The position numbers and the translations under genes are program-made. Shown piece by piece: positions 7,322 to 11,393 of a stretch of DNA of 11,393 nt. Under the pieces are notes generated by a model that did not search any database, was not told where the DNA came from, and saw only the letters and a program-made list of their open reading frames with translations. The stretch spans positions 1 through 11,393 of the forward strand of contig CAXYYS010000062.1 of the NCBI GenBank assembly GCA_964293585.1. The letters are read 5' to 3'. Each line of letters opens with the position of its first letter. Positions within the stretch are counted from its first letter, which is position 1. The DNA is from JAKVKY01 sp964293585. GTDB lineage: Bacteria; Bacillota; Negativicutes; Acidaminococcales; Acidaminococcaceae.

Positions 7322-7364
7322 CACAAGTACGGAGTCCTTAATGTGTAAGTACTGAAGATAGCAA

Positions 7365-8768
7365 TTATCTTTTCAAAGTTACCTGATGGATCATGCTGCC
7401 AAATAAACCCAGGGCCGCTTCGTCCACAGCTTCGGACAAGGTTGGATGCGGATGAATGGTGGTAGCTACCTGCTCGGCGGTGAGCCCCAGTTGTACGGCC
7501 AGGGTTCCTTCCATGATCAGGTCGCTGGCGTGTGGTCCCATGATGTGGCAGCCCAGCAGCTTATGGGTTTCAGCATCAGCAATTAATTTGACCAGGCCTT
7601 CGGTCTCGCCCATGGTGATGGCTTTGCCATTACCGGCAAAATTAAATTTACTGATGACTACTTTACGGTTCTGAGCCTTGCATTCCTGTTCCGTTAAACC
7701 TACCGCGGCAATTTCCGGGGTGGTGAAGATGCAGGAAGGGATAGCTGTGTAGTCCATGGTTTCCTGAACGCCACAGGCATTGGCCGCGGCTACGATGCCC
7801 ATGTGAGCAGCGCTGTGGGCCAGCATGCTCATGCCGGTAACGTCGCCGATGGCGTAGATGCCGGGCACGCTGGTTTCCATACTGGCATTGACGGTAATGC
7901 CTTTCTTGGTATAGGCTACGCCCAGTTTATCCAATTCTTCTTTATTAATGTTAGGTACGCGGCCGGTGGCAATGAGCACTTTTTCGGCAGAGAGGGTTTC
8001 TGTCTTGCCCCGGTTTTCTACGATTACGTCCAGACCTTCCAGGCCCTGTTTGATTTCCTTAACAGCGGTACCTGCTTTGACAGTGATGAATTGTTTGCGT
8101 AAGGCCAGATTCATCCGGCGCTGCATATCTATGTCGCTGGGGGGCAGGATGCTGGGTGTCATTTCGACCACCGTTACCTGGCAGCCAAAACCGGCATAGA
8201 TGCCGGCAAATTCCAGACCAATCACGCCACCGCCTACGATAAGCAGGCTTTGGGGTACTTCATCCAGACGCAAAAGTTCGTCACTGGTGATGACACCCAA
8301 TTTTTTTATGCCGGGAATGGGTGGTAGGGCAGGCGAAGAACCGGTAGCGATAAAAATTTTCTCCGCGGTAATGGTTTGTACGCCGTCCGGATTATCAGGT
8401 TGTACCTTAATACTGTGTGCATCCAAGAGGGAAGCTTCGCCGTTTAATACTGTGACTTTGTTAGCCTGCAACAGTTTTTCCACGCCGCTGCGCAGCTGGT
8501 GGATCACATCATCTTTGCGGGCACGGATTTTTTCCCAGTCGTAGGCCGCCTCGCTGACAAAAATACCAAAATCGGCGCAGTGGGTAACTTCCTGCCACTT
8601 TTCCGCACTCTTCAACAAGGTCTTGGTGGGGATGCAGCCCTTGTTCAGGCAGACACCGCCCAAGTCCCGCTTTTCAATCAGGGCTACCTTTTTACCCAGC
8701 TGGGCGGCTTTAATAGCCGCCACATAACCGCCGGTACCGGCGCCGATAATCGCTATTTCATAATCCAT
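7365..8768 (-). CDS. lpdA: Dihydrolipoamide dehydrogenase (E3)
   Basis: FAD-dependent E3 enzyme that re-oxidises dihydrolipoyl groups with NAD+ in 2-oxoacid dehydrogenase complexes and the glycine cleavage system. It is 467 aa, the normal family length. It has the N-terminal FAD motif GAGTGG (about 9-14), the redox-active disulfide GGVCLNKGCIPTK (C40, C45), an NAD-binding motif GGGVIG (about 178-183), a second FAD segment AIGDVTG, and the C-terminal catalytic pair in HPHPTLSEAVDE (H441, E446). The start ATG at 8768 follows GGAGGAGG at 9-base spacing. An out-of-frame ATG at 8775 is ignored. The gene lies just downstream of the lipoate-assembly operon on the same strand, which fits a shared role in lipoyl metabolism. 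A terminator and a new -10 element separate them, so it is probably transcribed on its own. No E1/E2 or gcv partner genes are in view. Confidence 0.96.
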   Translation of the reverse strand: MDYEIAIIGAGTGGYVAAIKAAQLGKKVALIEKRDLGGVCLNKGCIPTKTLLKSAEKWQEVTHCADFGIFVSEAAYDWEKIRARKDDVIHQLRSGVEKLLQANKVTVLNGEASLLDAHSIKVQPDNPDGVQTITAEKIFIATGSSPALPPIPGIKKLGVITSDELLRLDEVPQSLLIVGGGVIGLEFAGIYAGFGCQVTVVEMTPSILPPSDIDMQRRMNLALRKQFITVKAGTAVKEIKQGLEGLDVIVENRGKTETLSAEKVLIATGRVPNINKEELDKLGVAYTKKGITVNASMETSVPGIYAIGDVTGMSMLAHSAAHMGIVAAANACGVQETMDYTAIPSCIFTTPEIAAVGLTEQECKAQNRKVVISKFNFAGNGKAITMGETEGLVKLIADAETHKLLGCHIMGPHASDLIMEGTLAVQLGLTAEQVATTIHPHPTLSEAVDEAALGLFGSMIHQVTLKR

Positions 8769-8803
8769 TTCCCATAACCTCCTCCAGTAATGTCATTAAA
8801 TTA

Positions 8804-8832
8804 ATTATAAGCCTAAGCCGGTTTTTAAGCCA
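8804..8832 (-). promoter_or_regulatory. Probable lpdA promoter with three TAAGCC repeats
   Basis: On the minus strand a consensus TATAAT (8809-8804) lies 35 bases before the lpdA start. The -35 is poor (TGGCTT at 8832-8827 with 17-bp spacing). The spacer region carries the hexamer TAAGCC (plus-strand reading) three times, at 8808, 8814 and 8826, which may mark a regulator site. The terminator just upstream makes an independent promoter likely. Confidence 0.45.
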
Positions 8833-8834
8833 GC

Positions 8835-8858
8835 AAAAAATCCCTTGGCAGAGGGGAT
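8835..8858 (-). terminator. Terminator of the lipoate-assembly operon
   Basis: Minus-strand reading: ATCCCCT at 8858-8852 pairs with AAGGGAT at 8846-8840 (7 bp including one wobble) around a 5-base loop. The hairpin is followed by a T run (8840-8835). It lies about 70 bases after the lipM stop. The stretch between (8859-8925) shows no gene. Confidence 0.7.
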
Positions 8859-8925
8859 AAATACAGTTTTACCAGCCAAAATGTTGTGCCGGAAGTGTTG
8901 TTTCAAGACGGCTTTTGTATAGGAG

Positions 8926-9792
8926 CTAGCGTTTAGTAAGCCAGGCAGCCTGGCCATATTTTTCCCGGGCTAAAAGCTGCGCCTGCTGCAGTTCAGCTGT
9001 GGTCAGTGTTCCTGGTTGCAGTTCCAGCTGCAGGGCGGTTGTAAAGCCGGTGATAAGGGCGTTCCTGACCTCTGCATAAGCCGGCATCCTGCCTAAAGCT
9101 TCTTTTAAAGAGATAACCCGCCGCCGGAGCAGGTCCTGCATCCGTAGCTTGGCATCAGCTTGCAGGTTAAAGATACCGGTCAGTTCGGCAGGATCAAAGT
9201 CTAGCAGGATAGAACCATGCTGCAGGATTAGTCCCTGTTTGCGGACCTGGGCGCTGCCAATCAGCTTGCGACCCTGCACGGTTAGTTCGTAATGAGAGGG
9301 AGAATCAAAACAAGCAGCTGAAGCCGGGGTGTGCCGGCGCAAAGAATAAGCGGCAGCCGGCATGGTCAGCCTGGCGTCCAGACCTAATTTTTGGATGCCG
9401 GCCAGTAAACCCTGGCTTAAATATTGATACGAAGCCGTAATAGAAGGGGGCAGACCTGGGTAAGCCTCGCTCAGCACTATGCTGTACGTAAGCTCGGCGC
9501 TGTGCAGTACTGCCCGGCCGCCGGTTAAGCGGCGTACGATATCGATGCCCTGGGCTGCGCAGGCGTCAAAATCTATTTCCTGATGGGCATGCTGAAAATA
9601 ACCCAGGCTCACGGCCCTGGGCTGCCAGCCGTAAAAGCGTAAGGTGGGGGGGACGGTGCCGGCGGCATGGGCTAAAAGAATGGCTGCATTGATGCCCATG
9701 GTGAGGGCGCCATTCTCGTAACCGGTATCTAAAAGACGCCAGGCCGGAGCGATTTCTTTTTGGGCTGCCTGCCATTGTGGCATGCTAAGCAT
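8926..9792 (-). CDS. lipM: LipM-type octanoyltransferase (lipoate/octanoate ligase fold)
   Basis: Protein of 288 aa from the BPL/LplA/LipB superfamily. It most closely matches LipM, which moves octanoate from acyl carrier protein to a lipoyl domain (GcvH in Bacillus subtilis). The opening WRLLDTGYENGALTMGINAA and TLRFYGWQPRAVSLGYFQ are typical of LipM. RRLTGGRAVLH (87-97) is the acyl-binding signature. ACFDSPSHYEL contains C161, matching the catalytic cysteine of LipM (C150 in B. subtilis). GRKLIGSAQ (174-182) holds the conserved lysine. A lipoate ligase (LplA) would lack that cysteine and usually has an extra C-terminal domain. The ATG at 9792 follows AAGGAGG (9805-9799) at a 6-base spacing and overlaps the stop of the upstream radical SAM gene by 8 bases, so translation is coupled. 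It should supply the octanoylated substrate for the adjacent radical SAM pair. Confidence 0.9.
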   Translation of the reverse strand: MLSMPQWQAAQKEIAPAWRLLDTGYENGALTMGINAAILLAHAAGTVPPTLRFYGWQPRAVSLGYFQHAHQEIDFDACAAQGIDIVRRLTGGRAVLHSAELTYSIVLSEAYPGLPPSITASYQYLSQGLLAGIQKLGLDARLTMPAAAYSLRRHTPASAACFDSPSHYELTVQGRKLIGSAQVRKQGLILQHGSILLDFDPAELTGIFNLQADAKLRMQDLLRRRVISLKEALGRMPAYAEVRNALITGFTTALQLELQPGTLTTAELQQAQLLAREKYGQAAWLTKR

Positions 9793-10855
9793 GAGGCGCC
9801 TCCTTCTCCCTGGTGGCAGTTATGGCTGCCACCGCACTTACGGATAAAACGGTTGTGCCGGAGCCTGGCGCAGAACTGACTGCTGCTGCATCGGCTTCAC
9901 ATGAGAGTTGCGCTAGATCACTTTCCCCTAAGGCGGCGGTTAATTCCACCGGGGTTAAAGGACGATGGTAATTATACAGGGGACGTCCCGGATGATCATT
10001 ATAATAAGGACGGTTGCAGTCCGGACAGCCACAGGTATAAAAGGCATGACCATCGGCTAAAAGTTCTGCCAGGTGGGGCAGATCGATGGCGGTGATGCGG
10101 GTGGCATCGCAGTGAACCACTGTAGCCGGATAACCGCGGCGTAAAAGTTCCAGACCGATTTGGAGCCGGCGGTAACTGCTCCGGTCCGGGGGCGGCGTAG
10201 CGGCCAAAGGGGTTCCCCGCAGCGGTGTAAAAGCAAAGAGGGCTACGGTAATTTTACGGGCCACGCAGGCACACATCAGCTCCCACATTTCTTTTTCTGT
10301 TTCGCCCAGACCCACGATGAGATGGGTGGTAATCTTGCCGGGAAATTTAGCGGCGCAGTCGCTAAGCAGTTGCCAGCGTTTTTCAAAACTGCCGCCTTTA
10401 ATCTTGGCAAAGAGAGCGGGAGTAGCAACATCCAGGGCAACCCCCAGCCGGGCTGCACCCAGAGCAAATAAGTGTTCCGCCTGTGCTACATTAGCCACGT
10501 GACAGGAAACGACTACGGGCAGTCCCGGATACGCCTTAAATTTTGCTAAAGCTCTGGCGACGATGGCAAAACTGTCCGGAGTCTCCACTACCTGCAGGCA
10601 GACTCGTTTGATTTTTCCTTCCCGATACGCCGCACCGATAGCCTGGATGGCCCGGTCTTCTTCTTCTCCGTGCCAGGCTACCCGGGATAAAAATTTAGCC
10701 CCGGCGGTGCTGGCTCTGGCCTGGGCGCAAAAAGCGCAGTTGCGCAGACAACGTTCCCCCAGCATGATATACGCAGTGGTGGGGGGAGCATCAGTTTTTA
10801 AGTGGCGCAGGCCAATGGCACCTGCGGTGCCGATAGATAATTTCCAGTCTTGCAT
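9785..10855 (-). CDS. Radical SAM protein, biotin-synthase-related; putative subunit of a LipS1/LipS2-type lipoyl synthase
   Basis: Radical SAM enzyme of 356 aa. The cluster motif is ERCLRNCAFCAQA, a CX3CX2C with C36, C40 and C43. Further on are a GLGETE segment and FTPLRGTP, as in the biotin-synthase-related family COG2516. Near the C terminus TCGCPDCNRPYYND supplies C275, C277 and C280, a likely ligand set for a second iron-sulfur cluster that could donate sulfur. Together with the upstream radical SAM gene and downstream lipM, this fits one half of the two-protein lipoyl synthase LipS1/LipS2. I cannot say which of the two it is. The ATG at 10855 is chosen because AAAGGAG is 5 bases upstream; the TTG at 10915 would add 20 Ala-rich residues. 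The last ~35 residues are a low-complexity Ala/Ser/Thr tail of unclear role. The stop overlaps lipM. The radical SAM family is certain; the lipoyl role is inferred. Confidence 0.8.
   Translation of the reverse strand: MQDWKLSIGTAGAIGLRHLKTDAPPTTAYIMLGERCLRNCAFCAQARASTAGAKFLSRVAWHGEEEDRAIQAIGAAYREGKIKRVCLQVVETPDSFAIVARALAKFKAYPGLPVVVSCHVANVAQAEHLFALGAARLGVALDVATPALFAKIKGGSFEKRWQLLSDCAAKFPGKITTHLIVGLGETEKEMWELMCACVARKITVALFAFTPLRGTPLAATPPPDRSSYRRLQIGLELLRRGYPATVVHCDATRITAIDLPHLAELLADGHAFYTCGCPDCNRPYYNDHPGRPLYNYHRPLTPVELTAALGESDLAQLSCEADAAAVSSAPGSGTTVLSVSAVAAITATREKEAPHA
9812..9833 (-). other. Perfect 8-bp hairpin just upstream of the lipM ribosome site
   Basis: GGTGGCAG and CTGCCACC (9812-9819 and 9826-9833) flank a 6-base loop, inside the tail codons of the radical SAM gene. 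The hairpin ends 6 bases before the lipM Shine-Dalgarno sequence on the minus strand. No T tract follows, so it is not a terminator. It might shape translational coupling or mRNA processing, or be incidental to Ala/Thr codons. Confidence 0.4.
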
Positions 10856-10960
10856 AAGGGCTCCTTTAGCGGCAGCTGCCGGTAGCAGTACCGCTGCTGT
10901 TTGTACAAAAAACAATCTTTTTATACTTGTCGTTAAAAATGTAATCTTCCGGCGTTGTTA

Positions 10961-11393
10961 TTAAAAAGCGCAACATTCGCTAGTAGCTTGTACTTGCAAT
11001 TCAAGGTCCGTCGCCATGTGTACAGCATCCGGCGCCGGTTGGACGATACCATTGAGACCGCAGGCCAGAGCCAGTTTATCCAAAGTCTGGCGGTAGGTAC
11101 CGCCGGGACGCATGCAACCCAGGGTGAGCGGGATATGGGGCAGGGAAAGCCGTGCAGTACAGAACAAACGGGCCACCTGCTCCAAATCCGGGGGATTAAC
11201 GTGAGCGTATTCCGTGCCGGGAGTTGGCCGCAACACGATAAAAATCAACTGATCCAGTCCCAGCTCTTTTAGCAGCGCCAGGGCATTTTCTTCGCCACCC
11301 AGCTTGCCGCCGTGCAGTCCGATACAGATATGGGGCACCACCTGGCGGCAGAAACGGCGCAGCTCTTGATAGCAGCGCACATAATCAGCCACC
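10961..11393 (-). CDS. Radical SAM protein C-terminal part (COG1856-like); putative second subunit of a LipS1/LipS2-type lipoyl synthase (N terminus outside window)
   Basis: C-terminal ~144 residues of a protein whose start lies beyond the right edge. The frame is open to the end, so the GTG at 11392 is internal. Visible are the second half of a TIM barrel with IGLHGGKLGGEENAL and IFIVLRPTPGTEY, followed by PLTLGCMRPGG, GLNGIVQPAPDA and a terminus ending ECCAF. These match what I recall of the 'uncharacterized homolog of biotin synthase' family (COG1856), including its vicinal cysteines at the C terminus. The CX3CX2C motif would be in the missing part. It is 105 bases upstream of the second radical SAM gene on the same strand, with no terminator or convincing promoter between, so one operon is likely. 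The proposed role is one of the two sulfur insertions that turn octanoyl into lipoyl groups. The family is fairly sure; the function is inferred from neighbours. Confidence 0.7.
   Translation of the reverse strand, partial: VADYVRCYQELRRFCRQVVPHICIGLHGGKLGGEENALALLKELGLDQLIFIVLRPTPGTEYAHVNPPDLEQVARLFCTARLSLPHIPLTLGCMRPGGTYRQTLDKLALACGLNGIVQPAPDAVHMATDLELQVQATSECCAF

Noticed and set aside
7803..8777. Plus-strand open frames across lpdA
   Set aside because: lpdA has all catalytic motifs on the minus strand; the opposite frames resemble no known protein.
8926..9792. Lipoate-protein ligase A (LplA) or biotin ligase as the identity of the lipM gene
   Set aside because: The catalytic cysteine in ACFDSPSHYEL and the 288-aa length fit LipM; the accessory C-terminal domain of LplA and the biotin-ligase motif are not seen.
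9901..10964. Plus-strand open frames opposite the radical SAM gene
   Set aside because: Composition-driven frames in a GC-rich stretch; the minus strand has the CX3CX2C motif and the good ribosome site.
1..11393. CRISPR array, tRNA/rRNA genes, phage genes or a complete insertion sequence
   Set aside because: No regularly spaced repeats, cloverleaf sequences, phage proteins or transposase frames could be found; the only mobile-element hint is the short fold-back at 7275-7321.

Overview
The window looks like a chromosomal segment of a Firmicutes-type bacterium, probably a diderm (outer-membrane-bearing) Negativicutes-like lineage. This is an inference. Several genes have strong AAGGAGG-type ribosome binding sites, and lipM is the octanoyltransferase type typical of Firmicutes. 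The window also carries an RND-type tripartite efflux pump pair, which needs an outer membrane to be fully useful. Base composition is close to balanced throughout, and I see no phage, CRISPR, rRNA or tRNA gene.

Layout. (1) 1-704, plus strand: the 3' part of clpB, closed by a strong terminator. (2) 900-5403, plus strand: a two-gene RND efflux operon (membrane fusion protein, then inner-membrane pump). It ends at a bidirectional terminator shared with the convergent genes. (3) 7182-5486, minus strand: a metalloid-type cassette. A consensus promoter overlapped by operator-like repeats is followed by an ArsR-family repressor, a COG0701/ArsP-type permease with a Cys-Ser-Cys motif, a hairpin terminator, and a small thioredoxin-like CxxC protein. 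(4) 8832-7365, minus strand: lpdA (dihydrolipoamide dehydrogenase) with its own likely promoter and a long-stem terminator that may derive from insertion-sequence ends. (5) 11393-8926, minus strand: a lipoate-assembly operon of two radical SAM proteins (the first cut by the window edge) and a LipM-type octanoyltransferase, closed by a terminator.

The most interesting region is the last. The two radical SAM proteins resemble the biotin-synthase-related families that include the two-protein lipoyl synthase LipS1/LipS2, first shown in Thermococcus. Here they sit beside lipM, where classical bacteria would use the single enzyme LipA. The working model is that LipM places an octanoyl group on a carrier domain, the two radical SAM proteins insert the two sulfurs, and LpdA from the adjacent gene re-oxidises the finished lipoyl group in 2-oxoacid dehydrogenase or glycine-cleavage complexes.
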